NCBI GenBank assembly: GCA_947629005.1
Contig: CANRCD010000015.1
Span: forward strand, 1 to 44,034
Source: an uncultured Clostridia bacterium
GTDB lineage: Bacteria; Bacillota; Clostridia; UMGS1883
Direction of reading: 5' to 3'
DNA: 44,034 nucleotides
Made by a program: the position numbers and the translations under genes. This document shows positions 7,528 through 15,867 of the stretch, in pieces. Position 1 is the stretch's first letter, and each line of letters starts with the position of its first letter. The notes beneath the pieces were generated by a model that did not search any database, was not told the DNA's origin, and worked only from the letters and a program-made list of their open reading frames with translations.

Positions 7528-8172
7528 ATGGACAAGGAACTTGTTCTCACAAAAATTACCGACGTCGGCGTGGTTGCCGTCGTTCGCGCCGAAAACGGCG
7601 AAAAGGCTAAGCGTATTGCCGACGCCTGCATGGAGGGCGGCGTGCCCGCAATCGAGCTCACCTTTACTGTGCCCTTCGCCCATAAGGTGATTGAGGAGCT
7701 CGCCAAGGAATATTCCGACGGCTCGATGATACTCGGCGCGGGGACCGTTATGGATTCCGAGACCGCCCGTATTGCCATTCTCAGCGGAGCGCGGTATATC
7801 GTCAGCCCCTATTTTGACGCCGAGACCGTGCGCCTGTGCAACCGCTACCGCGTGCCCGCCATGCCCGGAGCTATGACCATTAAGGAAGTCGTTTCCGCTA
7901 TGGAGGCCGGGGCCGATGTTGTAAAGGTGTTCCCCGGCGAGGCTTTTGGCCCGAAGATACTTAAGGCCATCAAGGGGCCGGTGCCTCAGGCCAAGCTCAT
8001 GCCCACAGGAGGGGTTGACGTGAATAACGTCGGCGAGTGGATAAAGGCCGGAGCCTGCGCAATCGGCGCAGGCGGCGCGCTCACCGGCGGGGCCAAGACG
8101 GGCGATTACGCCGCTGTCACTGCCACCGCCAAGGAGTTTGTCCGTAAGGTTCAGGAGGCCCGCGCCAAATAA
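7528..8172 (+). CDS. eda: Bifunctional KDPG / 4-hydroxy-2-oxoglutarate aldolase
   Basis: A 214-residue class I aldolase of normal length for the KDPG/KHG family. It cleaves 2-dehydro-3-deoxy-6-phosphogluconate to pyruvate and glyceraldehyde 3-phosphate, the last step of hexuronate and Entner-Doudoroff catabolism. Visible signatures are VVAVVRAEN at the N-terminus, the catalytic glutamate in AIELTFTVP, the Schiff-base lysine in DVVKVFPGE, and the phosphate-binding PTGGV. The start at 7528 has AAGGAG eight bases upstream. Sitting right after thrS is probably incidental, but the product would fit the pectin-type glycan genes at 22972-27593. A terminator follows. Confidence 0.92.
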   Translation: MDKELVLTKITDVGVVAVVRAENGEKAKRIADACMEGGVPAIELTFTVPFAHKVIEELAKEYSDGSMILGAGTVMDSETARIAILSGARYIVSPYFDAETVRLCNRYRVPAMPGAMTIKEVVSAMEAGADVVKVFPGEAFGPKILKAIKGPVPQAKLMPTGGVDVNNVGEWIKAGACAIGAGGALTGGAKTGDYAAVTATAKEFVRKVQEARAK

Positions 8173-8183
8173 CACAGCAGCTG

Positions 8184-8210
8184 AAAAAGGAGCCGTGCGG
8201 CTCCTTTTTT
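8184..8210 (+). terminator. Rho-independent terminator after the aldolase gene
   Basis: AAAAAGGAGCC, GTGC loop, GGCTCCTTTTTT. It ends the thrS-eda transcript 11 bases after the stop codon. Confidence 0.92.
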
Positions 8211-8241
8211 GCGGCGGGGACGCAATAATCGGAGGTTTGCC

Positions 8242-9009
8242 ATGATAATCACATCACGCGAAAACAAAATTTATAAAAGCCTAAAGGCCCTAAAAGACAA
8301 AAAGCAGCGCGAAAGCGAGGGTCTGTTCCTCATCGAGGGGCTGCGCGGCGTCAGAGACGCGATGGAAAACGGCATGAAGCCGCGCCTTATCGCGCTGTGC
8401 AAGGGCTGCGAAATCAGCCTCGGCGGGGGGAAGGCCTATGTGCTGGCGAAAAAGCTGTTCAACGAGATAGCCGACACAACCACCCCGCAGGGCGTTATCG
8501 CCGCCTTCGAGATGCCGCGCTTCGGCTATGACGACCTTAGGGGCGGCGAAAGCTCTTTCGTCGTGTTCTGCGAAAATCTGCGCGACCCGGGCAACCTTGG
8601 CACCATCATCCGCACCGCCGACGCCGCCGGAGCCGTCGGAGCCGTGCTCGGCAAGGGCTGCTGCGATTTGTTCAACCCCAAAACCGTGCGTTCTACCGTC
8701 GCAAGCATCGGCAACCTGCCCGTCGTTCGAGGAGTGGATTCCGCCGATGCCGCCGTTCGGCTTAAGAAACTGGGATATAAATTGGTGGCCGGCGCGCTCA
8801 CGCCCGAGGCCGAAGGCCTTTACGGGGCCGACCTCGGCGGGAGGGTGGCCTTCGTCGTCGGCAGCGAGGCCGACGGCATAAGCCCCGAGCTTTTGTCACT
8901 CTGCGACGCCGCCGTCACCATACCCATGCTCGGCCGGGCCGAGAGCCTGAACGCCGCCGTGGCAGCCGCCGTAATGATGTATGAAAAAGTACGAAAAAAC
9001 GCAAATTGA
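8242..9009 (+). CDS. TrmH/SpoU-family RNA 2'-O-methyltransferase
   Basis: A 255-residue SPOUT enzyme expected to transfer a methyl group from S-adenosylmethionine to a ribose in rRNA or tRNA. The N-terminal substrate-binding domain (ITSRENKIYKSLKALKDKKQR, SEGLFLIEGLRGV) is that of the RlmB/AviRb-like group. The C-terminal knot has all three SpoU motifs: NLRDPGNLGTIIRTADAAG, FVVGSEADGISPELL and IPMLGRAESLNAAVAAAVMM. ATG at 8242 follows CGGAGGT. The exact target nucleotide cannot be told from sequence. Confidence 0.92.
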   Translation: MIITSRENKIYKSLKALKDKKQRESEGLFLIEGLRGVRDAMENGMKPRLIALCKGCEISLGGGKAYVLAKKLFNEIADTTTPQGVIAAFEMPRFGYDDLRGGESSFVVFCENLRDPGNLGTIIRTADAAGAVGAVLGKGCCDLFNPKTVRSTVASIGNLPVVRGVDSADAAVRLKKLGYKLVAGALTPEAEGLYGADLGGRVAFVVGSEADGISPELLSLCDAAVTIPMLGRAESLNAAVAAAVMMYEKVRKNAN

Positions 9010-9038
9010 AAATTTTTTGTGTTTTTTTAATTTTCCCC

Positions 9039-9067
9039 TTTACAAAAGCATAAATTTAGCGTAAAAT
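9039..9067 (+). promoter_or_regulatory. Promoter of topA
   Basis: TTTACA (9039-9044), 17-base spacer, TAAAAT (9062-9067), with an A/T-rich region just upstream. Confidence 0.75.
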
Positions 9068-9123
9068 ACTTTAGGTGCGGGGAAACGCTCCGCGCGAGAG
9101 AAAAATACCCGGGAGGAAATGAA

Positions 9124-11250
9124 ATGCCGAATTATCTTGTAATCGTGGAATCGCCGTCCAAGGCGAAAACCATCAATAAATATCTCGGCAAGAATTATAC
9201 GGTGATGGCTTCGGTGGGCCATCTGCGCGACCTGCCCAAGAGCAAGCTGGGCGTGGACGTGGAGCACGGCTTTAAGCCCGATTATATCACCATTCGCGGC
9301 AAGGGCGAGCTTATAAGCAAGCTCAAAAAGGCCGCAAAAACCGCCGATAAGGTATACCTTGCCACCGACCCCGACCGCGAAGGCGAGGCCATAAGCTGGC
9401 ATATCGCGTCCCTGCTCGGGCTGGACGACACTTCTAAGTGCCGCGTCACCTTCAACGCCGTCACCAAGAGCGCGGTCACGTCCTCGTTCAAGGAAGCCCG
9501 CGCCATTGATAAAAACCTTGTGGACGCGCAGCAGGCCCGCCGTGTGCTTGACCGTATAGTGGGCTATAAAATCAGCCCCCTTCTGTGGGACAAGGTGAAA
9601 AAGGGACTCAGCGCCGGCCGCGTGCAGTCGGTCACTACCAAAATGGTTGTGGACCGTGAGCGTGAGATAATGGCCTTTGAGCCAAAGGAATATTGGACAA
9701 TAACAGTCAAGCTGACCGACGATAAGGGCAAAAACCCATTCGAGGCCCGTTACTACGGCGAAGGCGGCAGGAAAAAGGAACTCGCGGGCAAAGCAGAGGC
9801 CGACGCGGTTCTGGCAAAAATTTCAGGAGCGGACTTTGTTGTTGACGACGTGAGCTACGGCAAAAAGACGCGTCACAGCGCGCCTCCGTTCACCACGAGC
9901 ACGCTTATTCAGGACGCGGGCCGCAAGTTAGGCTTTGCTTCCAAGCGCACTATGGCTACGGCTCAGGGCCTTTACGAGGGCGTTGACGTCCCCGGCAGGG
10001 GCTCGCTCGGCCTGATAACCTATATGAGAACCGACTCCCTGCGCGTGGCTCCCGAGGCTCAGGCCGCCGCACGCGCGCTTATCGGCGAGCGCTTTGGCAA
10101 GGAATATGTGCCCGAAAAGCCGAATTTTTACAAAACGAATAAAAATGCCCAAGACGCTCACGAAGCCATCCGCCCCAGCGTGGTGGACATTGATCCCGAG
10201 TCGCTTAAGGGCAAGCTGACGAACGACCAATACCGGCTTTACAAGCTTATATGGGAGCGTTTTATCGCGAGCCAGATGGCGAACGCCGAGTACGACACTA
10301 TGAACGCCGACATCTCGGCGAACGGCGTGAACTTCAAGGCCTCCGCAACCGCTCTCCGTTTCGCCGGCTATACCGCCGTTTACGATTCCGATGACGAGGA
10401 CGAAAAAAAGAGCAAAAGGCTCATATCCCTTGAAGCCGGCGCAAAGCTCACGGCGGGTGAGATAAAACCCGACCAGCACTTTACCGAACCGCCGGCCCGC
10501 TACACCGAGGCCTCGCTGACCAAGGCCATGGAGGAAAACGGTATCGGCCGCCCCAGCACTTACGCCGCGACCATCAGTACCATTATGAGCCGCGACTATG
10601 TGACGAGGGAGAAAAAGATGCTTAGGCCCACTGAGCTCGGCTTTATCGTTACCGACCTCATGGCGGCTAATTTCAGCGATCTTGTGGATGTGGATTTCAC
10701 CGCTAATATGGAAAAGCAGCTCGACAGCGTGGAGGAAGGCGAGGTCGGCTGGGTTGACGTTGTGTCGGATTTTTACGGCCCCTTTGAAAAAACGCTTGAA
10801 AAGGCCCGCGCTTCCATTGAAAAGGTGAAAATAAAGGATGAAGAGACCGACGTAATATGCGAGAAATGCGGCCGCCGCATGGTTATCAAAATGGGCCGCT
10901 ACGGCAAATTCCTCGCCTGTCCGGGCTTCCCCGAGTGCCGCAATGCTAAGCCCATCCTTAAGGATACCGGAGTTGCCTGCCCCAAGTGCGGCGGAAGGAT
11001 AGTCGAAAAAAAGAGCCAGCGCGGCAAGAAGTACTATGCCTGCGAGAACGCTCCGAAATGTGATTTTTACCTTTGGGACGAACCGCTTAAAACGCCCTGC
11101 CCCAAGTGCGGCAGTATCATGACGCGTAAATATCTAAAAAAAGGAAGCATAACCGTATGCACCAATAAGGACTGCGAGCTCGCCGCTAAGCCGGCCCCCG
11201 TAAAAACGACGGCTAAAGCCGCCCCAAAAAAGAAAACCGCCGCGAAATAG
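9124..11250 (+). CDS. topA: DNA topoisomerase I (type IA)
   Basis: A 708-residue type IA topoisomerase that relaxes negative supercoils. The TOPRIM domain carries E9 and the TDPDREGE motif at 81-88. The active-site tyrosine is Y300 in LITYMRTDSLR. Three C-terminal cysteine motifs follow (CEKCGRRM with CPGFPEC, CPKCGGRI with CENAPKC, CPKCGSIM with CTNKDC), then an Ala/Lys-rich tail that probably touches DNA or RNA polymerase. ATG at 9124 follows a GGGAGGAAA ribosome site, and a terminator follows the stop codon. Confidence 0.97.
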   Translation: MPNYLVIVESPSKAKTINKYLGKNYTVMASVGHLRDLPKSKLGVDVEHGFKPDYITIRGKGELISKLKKAAKTADKVYLATDPDREGEAISWHIASLLGLDDTSKCRVTFNAVTKSAVTSSFKEARAIDKNLVDAQQARRVLDRIVGYKISPLLWDKVKKGLSAGRVQSVTTKMVVDREREIMAFEPKEYWTITVKLTDDKGKNPFEARYYGEGGRKKELAGKAEADAVLAKISGADFVVDDVSYGKKTRHSAPPFTTSTLIQDAGRKLGFASKRTMATAQGLYEGVDVPGRGSLGLITYMRTDSLRVAPEAQAAARALIGERFGKEYVPEKPNFYKTNKNAQDAHEAIRPSVVDIDPESLKGKLTNDQYRLYKLIWERFIASQMANAEYDTMNADISANGVNFKASATALRFAGYTAVYDSDDEDEKKSKRLISLEAGAKLTAGEIKPDQHFTEPPARYTEASLTKAMEENGIGRPSTYAATISTIMSRDYVTREKKMLRPTELGFIVTDLMAANFSDLVDVDFTANMEKQLDSVEEGEVGWVDVVSDFYGPFEKTLEKARASIEKVKIKDEETDVICEKCGRRMVIKMGRYGKFLACPGFPECRNAKPILKDTGVACPKCGGRIVEKKSQRGKKYYACENAPKCDFYLWDEPLKTPCPKCGSIMTRKYLKKGSITVCTNKDCELAAKPAPVKTTAKAAPKKKTAAK

Positions 11251-11258
11251 GATATGTG

Positions 11259-11292
11259 AAAAGCCCTAAGGCTAATGCTTTAGGGCTTTTTT
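11259..11292 (+). terminator. Rho-independent terminator of topA
   Basis: AAAAGCCCTAA (11259-11269) pairs with TTAGGGCTTTT (11280-11290), followed by further T residues. Confidence 0.92.
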
Positions 11293-11479
11293 GCGGCAGT
11301 ACAAAGCTTGCAGCCGCGAGCATTTTGTATCCGACGATATGAAGATGCGCATACGACCGCACAACAATTTTTGGAAAAAATTAGCCGCCGAAGGCTGCAC
11401 ACTCGCTAAAGGTTGGTAGCGAGCCGAAGCCGACGCGAGGACTGCTTATCGGCCCGAGCAGGCGACGCGAACGTGACCT

Positions 11480-11565
11480 TTTGCGAAAAAGGAGAAGCAG
11501 CGGAGCGAGCCGAACGACGACTTTTGAAAAAAGTCGTCGCAAGCGAAGCGACGCTTGCGACGACA
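11480..11565 (-). repeat. Structured interspersed repeat, copy 1 (three-armed hairpin element)
   Basis: Immediately 3' of tRNA-Pro on the minus strand. The arm at 11533-11539 (GTCGTCG on plus) can pair either with 11558-11564 or with 11515-11521, both CGACGAC. The first pairing extends through a CAAGCG/CGCTTG core to a 13-bp stem and is followed on the minus strand by TTTTTTC, making a terminator (11527-11564). The second gives an 11-bp stem (11515-11525 with 11529-11539) that hides the T run. An AGCGGAGCGAGCC segment flanks it. A second copy with different arm sequence but the same layout is at 35337-35404. The rest of the gene-free stretch 11293-11479 shows only small hairpins. Confidence 0.7.
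11527..11564 (-). terminator. Intrinsic terminator of tRNA-Pro
   Basis: Minus strand: a 13-bp perfect stem (11564-11552 with 11545-11533), 6-base loop, then a run of T. It begins two bases after the tRNA CCA end and is part of the three-armed repeat. Confidence 0.8.
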
Positions 11566-11641
11566 TGGTCCGAGTGGCGCGACTCGAACGCGCGGCCTCC
11601 ACATCCCAAATGTGGCGCCCTACCAGCTGGGCTACACCCGG
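11566..11641 (-). tRNA. tRNA-Pro (anticodon TGG)
   Basis: A 76-base cloverleaf on the minus strand: acceptor CCGGGTG/CACTCGG, D stem GCCC/GGGC, anticodon stem CCACA/TGTGG with loop TTTGGGA giving anticodon TGG, T stem GCGCG/CGCGC with TTCGAGT loop, discriminator A and an encoded CCA end. It has its own promoter and terminator. Confidence 0.97.
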
Positions 11642-11671
11642 ATACGGCCGATGAACCGGCTCAACAAAATT

Positions 11672-11700
11672 ATTTTACCATAAGTCCGCCAAATTTGCAA
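11672..11700 (-). promoter_or_regulatory. Promoter of tRNA-Pro
   Basis: Minus strand: TTGCAA (11700-11695), 17-base spacer, TAAAAT (11677-11672), 31 bases upstream of the mature tRNA 5' end. Confidence 0.8.
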
Positions 11701-11805
11701 GGACTTTTTTTAAAAAACTGAGGAAAAATGCTGAGCGGTCCGCTTTAATTTTTACGCGGTTAAAAACAGTTGCCCCACTCAAAAATTTGCTCTGCAGTTT
11801 GGCAC

Positions 11806-11837
11806 AAAAAAACCGCCCCAGTGGGGACGGTTTTTTT
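11806..11837. terminator. Terminator of the DUF805 gene
   Basis: CCGCCCC, AGT loop, GGGGACGG (one bulged A) inside long A and T runs. It lies nine bases beyond the stop of the minus-strand DUF805 gene and can work both ways. Confidence 0.85.
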
Positions 11838-11845
11838 GCGTTAAA

Positions 11846-12334
11846 TTACATACCCTTGGGATTGGGGCCGTATTGATTTTCACCGTGCTGACTGTCTGCA
11901 AGGAAAATCAAGATAAAGTTCGTCACGCCAAGAATGAATGTGATGAAGGCAAAGGCTGCGGCGGCTATGTAAACCTCAACGGTCGCCGTAAGGAACGACG
12001 ACAGATAGAAGGCCACAAGGAACAGTATCCACAGCGCGCTATGGCCCGTATCGTGCAGACGGCGCACAACCACGGCTATGGTGGGGCAGATGAATATTGC
12101 GGTAACTGCGGCCGCTATGCCGAGAGCTACCGGCGACATACCAAACAGCGTTCTGGCGTTGCCGGTGGTCTCGTAATCTACAAAGCGATCCAGCCCGCCG
12201 GTTGCGGCTATGGCTATCATTGTCACAACGAAGGTTATAAGCGTGGAAACAATGAGATATATCCACAGTTCCTTCCTTCTGGCCCTACCCTTGAAGTTGG
12301 CATAATTCTTCATCGCATTGACGAAATGGCTCAT
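11846..12334 (-). CDS. DUF805 family membrane protein
   Basis: A 162-residue polytopic membrane protein of the DUF805 type. It opens with the family motif NYANFKGRARRKELWIYLI, has four predicted transmembrane helices (about 23-45, 68-88, 99-117 and 121-145), and keeps the VVRRLHDTGHSALWIL segment typical of the family. The C-terminal ADSQHGENQYGPNPKGM is also typical. Function unknown. ATG at 12334 follows AAAGGAGG. It is monocistronic, with a consensus promoter and its own terminator. Confidence 0.92.
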   Translation of the reverse strand: MSHFVNAMKNYANFKGRARRKELWIYLIVSTLITFVVTMIAIAATGGLDRFVDYETTGNARTLFGMSPVALGIAAAVTAIFICPTIAVVVRRLHDTGHSALWILFLVAFYLSSFLTATVEVYIAAAAFAFITFILGVTNFILIFLADSQHGENQYGPNPKGM

Positions 12335-12365
12335 AAAATACCCTCCTTTAATATCTCTTTCCTTA

Positions 12366-12394
12366 ATTATACAATTTTATTTGTCCTTTGTCAA
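12366..12394 (-). promoter_or_regulatory. Consensus sigma-A promoter of the DUF805 gene
   Basis: Minus strand: TTGACA (12394-12389), 17-base spacer, TATAAT (12371-12366). Confidence 0.9.
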
Positions 12395-12421
12395 TACTTT
12401 TTGCAAAATAAGCTCGCGTAT

Positions 12422-13693
12422 TTACCCGACAAGGCCGGTGAGACCCGCGAGTATCTCCGGATTGCCTATTGCAAAAGCGTAATTTTCAATAATCACGTCG
12501 TTTATGGCATGGTCTGCGCAGAATTGGGCGATACTTGTGCAGGCGGAGCGGGGGTCAAGCACGTAGACCTCCTCATAGTGGGCCGAGAGGAAGGGTACGA
12601 AGGCGTTGCCGAACGAGTCCTTCACAACGAGGACGCGGCGGCCGTTCTTGCAGGTGGTGACAATCCTCATCAGCGGATTGTCGCCTCCGAGGAAGGTAAG
12701 GTACTTGTTGCCCGATTTGCCTGGGTCGACTATTACTCCGGCCTCGTAGGGGTATTCCATCGAGGCGGAGGTGTAGGCCGTGCAGCTCTCTACCGCAGGC
12801 ACGCTCAGCACCTCCACAGAGTCGGGATCGTCGGCAATGACCTTTTTCTTTGTATAGCGGTACAGCGTGCCTAAGAAGCGGCCCTCGACATAGTACGAGC
12901 TGAAGTCCTCCTCGGGCGTGGGCTCAAGTCCGGCGGCTTTGCAGAAGGCGTAATATCCCTGATACGCTCCGCGCACCGTCCAGTGGTGGTCGCTGCGAAA
13001 GTAAATATAGCGGTCGGCCGCGGCGGCAAGATAAGTATATGCGTCTACGGGAGTGACGCCTTCTGTCATCATGGCCTGCATACCGGCTATGGCCTCCTTT
13101 TGCGAGCGGCGGCCCTCATGGTACTGAACGGGCGAATAGAATTCCGCCGCCGTGGGCACGATGAGCGAATATACCGAAACATCGGGCGGCAGAGCCTGCC
13201 TTATGGCGTTTATTTTCGAGGAGTAGCGCTCGAGCATACTGTACTCCGCGCCGAAAAGCTCCATCGCGCGTGAGCCGACGATGATTATCCCCCTATTGTT
13301 GTAATCGGCCTCGTCGGCGAGCTCAATTTTGGCGGGGGCGGGCTTTTTTTCGGCCTCGGGCTCGGGTATCTCGGTCAGGGTCTCTCCCTCGCCCATATCC
13401 ATGTTACCCCCGAGGACTACCTCCACATCGCCGCCTCCCAGTGTGAGCGCCGCGCGGAGCCTGTCGCCCACGGCGATGAGTTTGTCGCGGAATGGGAACT
13501 GGTCTTTCATGTATTCGTCCATATCCTCGGAAAAACTGCCGTCGACAAGCGAAGCCGCCGTAAGGCGCGGCAGCGAGGCGAGGCGGCGGTTTTCACTTTC
13601 GGACGCATCTCTGTCCGGCACGGCAAGGTAAAGCAGCCCCACGGCCGTCAGCGCCGTGATGAAAAGCGCGGGGAGGATATAATCCCTTTTCAT
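12422..13693 (-). CDS. DHHW-motif (AlgX/AlgJ-like) cell-surface acylation partner
   Basis: A 423-residue protein with one N-terminal membrane segment (residues 5-25) and an extracytoplasmic SGNH-like domain. The family name motif is visible as FRSDHHWTVRGAY near residue 240, and VVKDSFGNAF near 365 gives the nucleophile-type serine. ENRRLASLP after the membrane segment is also typical. Proteins of this kind work with MBOAT acyltransferases to O-acetylate surface polysaccharides. The gene is 12 bases downstream of the MBOAT gene and clearly in its operon. A Pro/Glu/Ala-rich linker (about 105-125) separates the anchor from the catalytic part. Confidence 0.9.
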   Translation of the reverse strand: MKRDYILPALFITALTAVGLLYLAVPDRDASESENRRLASLPRLTAASLVDGSFSEDMDEYMKDQFPFRDKLIAVGDRLRAALTLGGGDVEVVLGGNMDMGEGETLTEIPEPEAEKKPAPAKIELADEADYNNRGIIIVGSRAMELFGAEYSMLERYSSKINAIRQALPPDVSVYSLIVPTAAEFYSPVQYHEGRRSQKEAIAGMQAMMTEGVTPVDAYTYLAAAADRYIYFRSDHHWTVRGAYQGYYAFCKAAGLEPTPEEDFSSYYVEGRFLGTLYRYTKKKVIADDPDSVEVLSVPAVESCTAYTSASMEYPYEAGVIVDPGKSGNKYLTFLGGDNPLMRIVTTCKNGRRVLVVKDSFGNAFVPFLSAHYEEVYVLDPRSACTSIAQFCADHAINDVIIENYAFAIGNPEILAGLTGLVG

Positions 13694-13705
13694 TGGCTTT
13701 GCCTC

Positions 13706-15085
13706 CTAAAATCTGAAGTACAGGAAGGGGTTGTACGTGTCGCCGATTATCGCGGCGACGCTGACAAAGAGCATTGCCGCCGTAAACACGGCGCACACGG
13801 CCGTCCACAGCGTGGCGGGAAGCGCGCGTCTGACGACGCGAGCTGCCTTGGCGGGCAGCGGCGTGGAGCCTACGGCGCATACGCCGAGCACGGGCAGGGC
13901 CGAGCGCAGCAGGCTCAGCGAGAGCGGGTCGGCAAGCGCGCCGCCGCCGAACATTATCCTGAGCGCGGAGCCGAGGTCGGCCATGCTTTCAAAGTAGAAC
14001 AGCGTCCAGCCAAAAACCACCAGCGCAAACGTAAACAGCGCGGCGGGAACGGCAGGCAGACGGAGCCTGTCGCCGAGGAACTTTCCGATTGTAAGCAGAA
14101 CGAAGAAATACAGCCCCCACAAAAGGAAGCCCGGCCCCGCGCCGTGCCACAGCCCCGTCAGCGACCAGACCACGAACATATTGAAAAGCTGATGACGGCG
14201 GTTTCCGCCAAGGGGAATGTAGACATAGTCGCGAAAAAAGGTGTTCATCGAGATGTGCCACCTGCGCCAGAATTCCTTGACGGAGCGGGATATATACGGA
14301 TAGTTGAAGTTTTCCTTATAAGTAAAGCCCAGCATTTTTCCAAGACCGATGGCCATGTCGCTGTAGCCCGAGAAGTCAAAATAAATCTGGAAGGCGTAGC
14401 AGAGCATAGCGCCCCACACGCCCGCCGCGCCCAGCTCGTTAAGCGGATTGGCAAATATATCGGCCACCACCTTGCCCACCGTGTTGGCAAGCAGGGCCTT
14501 TTTGCCAAGGCCGGTGATAAAGCGAAGCACTCCCTCGGAGAACATCTGCGCCGTCACGGGCCGTTCGGCAAGTTGCCGCTCAACGTCGGCGTAGCGCACG
14601 ATAGGGCCCGCAATGAGCTGTGGAAACAGGGATATGTAAAGCATGAAATTCAGCGGGTTTTTCTGCACCGAAGTCTCGCCGCGATAAAGGTCCGCCGCGT
14701 AGGTGATTATCTGGAAGGTGTAAAATGATATGCCGATGGGCAGGGCCAGCTTGGGGAAGGGTATGCTCAGAGCGGGGATGATGTTCAAGAGCCCCGTTAT
14801 CATCGCGCCATACTTGAAAAACAGCAGCGGCAGCAGCGCCGCTGCAACAGTCAGCCCGAAAACAAGGCCCCTCCGCCTCGAGCGCGACATCCACAGACAC
14901 ATCAGCCAGCACAGCAGCGATGTGGCAAGCATTAGGAATATGTAAACCGGTTCGCCCCACGCGTAAAACAGCAGCGACATAACAAGCAGCATGACATTGC
15001 GCGCCGTCACGTTTTTTACCAAAAGCTGCGATATCAGGCAGACCGGAAGGAATACGAATAAAAACAGCGGTTCCGTAAAAAGCAT
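13706..15085 (-). CDS. MBOAT family O-acyltransferase (AlgI-like)
   Basis: A 459-residue integral membrane protein with about ten hydrophobic segments. It matches the AlgI/DltB-like MBOAT group: ALPIGISFYTFQIITYAADLYRG, FPQLIAGPIVRYADVERQL, FDFSGYSDMAIGLGKMLGF, EFWRRWHISMNTFFRDYVYIPLGG, and the catalytic histidine in SLTGLWHGAG. It should move acyl groups across the membrane to a DHHW partner that modifies a cell-surface glycan. First gene of a two-gene operon; ATG at 15085 follows GAGGTA. The glycan acceptor is not evident. Confidence 0.93.
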   Translation of the reverse strand: MLFTEPLFLFVFLPVCLISQLLVKNVTARNVMLLVMSLLFYAWGEPVYIFLMLATSLLCWLMCLWMSRSRRRGLVFGLTVAAALLPLLFFKYGAMITGLLNIIPALSIPFPKLALPIGISFYTFQIITYAADLYRGETSVQKNPLNFMLYISLFPQLIAGPIVRYADVERQLAERPVTAQMFSEGVLRFITGLGKKALLANTVGKVVADIFANPLNELGAAGVWGAMLCYAFQIYFDFSGYSDMAIGLGKMLGFTYKENFNYPYISRSVKEFWRRWHISMNTFFRDYVYIPLGGNRRHQLFNMFVVWSLTGLWHGAGPGFLLWGLYFFVLLTIGKFLGDRLRLPAVPAALFTFALVVFGWTLFYFESMADLGSALRIMFGGGALADPLSLSLLRSALPVLGVCAVGSTPLPAKAARVVRRALPATLWTAVCAVFTAAMLFVSVAAIIGDTYNPFLYFRF

Positions 15086-15119
15086 ACGTGTTTACCTCAT
15101 AAATTGCAGTTATTAATTT

Positions 15120-15148
15120 ATTATACACGATATTTTGTCGAAAAACAA
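15120..15148 (-). promoter_or_regulatory. Promoter of the MBOAT-DHHW operon
   Basis: Minus strand: TTGTTT (15148-15143), 17-base spacer, TATAAT (15125-15120), 35 bases upstream of the start codon. Confidence 0.75.
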
Positions 15149-15228
15149 GAGAAAATTAATATTTTTTAATTTTTTGCCGTCGCACCCGAGCGGGCAATGG
15201 AGCATATTATATTCGGGAGGCGAATTGT

Positions 15229-15867
15229 ATGAACGAAAACGGCTGCGGAAACTGTCCGGCGGGCAGATTGCCATATACGGTGAGAGCCGGCGACACCCTT
15301 TGGGCGCTGGCAAGGCAGTACGGCACAACGGTTGAGGACATAAAAAAAGCGAACCCGGGGCTCGACCCTCAAAACCTGATGGTAGGAGAAAGGCTGTGCC
15401 TTCCGTTGGGGGACGAAATCTACCCCATGTGCCGAATAGGCAACTACTATGTGGTGCGGGGAGGAATAAGGTTCGCTGCGATAGCCGCCTATTTCGGCGT
15501 TACAACGGATATGCTGTATAAGAACAATATCGGCATTGATCCCGATAACCTATACGACGGGCAGGTGCTGTGCATACCCGTGGCTCCCTCGCCGGTGAGG
15601 ATTGAGGTCGGCGGCGGAATACTCAGGGTGTATCACAAAAACGGCGGACGCACCGAGTGCGAAGCCGAGGGCGAGCTTGCGGGAAGCTCCTGCGTGGTGA
15701 CAAAGCAGCTCGACATAGGCATAAGCGGCGCGAGAATACTCAACCTTTCCGACGGCGGGGCCATCTCGGGCCGCAGCAGCCGCTACGGCGGGGTAGTGGT
15801 GCCCGACGCCGACATGGACGCCCTGTTTAATCTCGCTCCGGTGGGTACGGCGGTCAGTCCGAGATAA
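15229..15867 (+). CDS. Protein with two LysM domains
   Basis: A 212-residue protein with two LysM peptidoglycan-binding repeats: YTVRAGDTLWALARQYGTT to LCLP (about 16-60), and YVVRGGIRFAAIAAYFGVT to LCIP (about 72-115). There is no signal peptide, which resembles spore-coat LysM proteins that associate with the cortex from the mother-cell side. The C-terminal 90 residues are not recognised. It starts at ATG 15229 after GGGAGG. Its last 14 bases overlap the end of the opposite-strand decarboxylase gene, a tail-to-tail overlap. Confidence 0.85.
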   Translation: MNENGCGNCPAGRLPYTVRAGDTLWALARQYGTTVEDIKKANPGLDPQNLMVGERLCLPLGDEIYPMCRIGNYYVVRGGIRFAAIAAYFGVTTDMLYKNNIGIDPDNLYDGQVLCIPVAPSPVRIEVGGGILRVYHKNGGRTECEAEGELAGSSCVVTKQLDIGISGARILNLSDGGAISGRSSRYGGVVVPDADMDALFNLAPVGTAVSPR

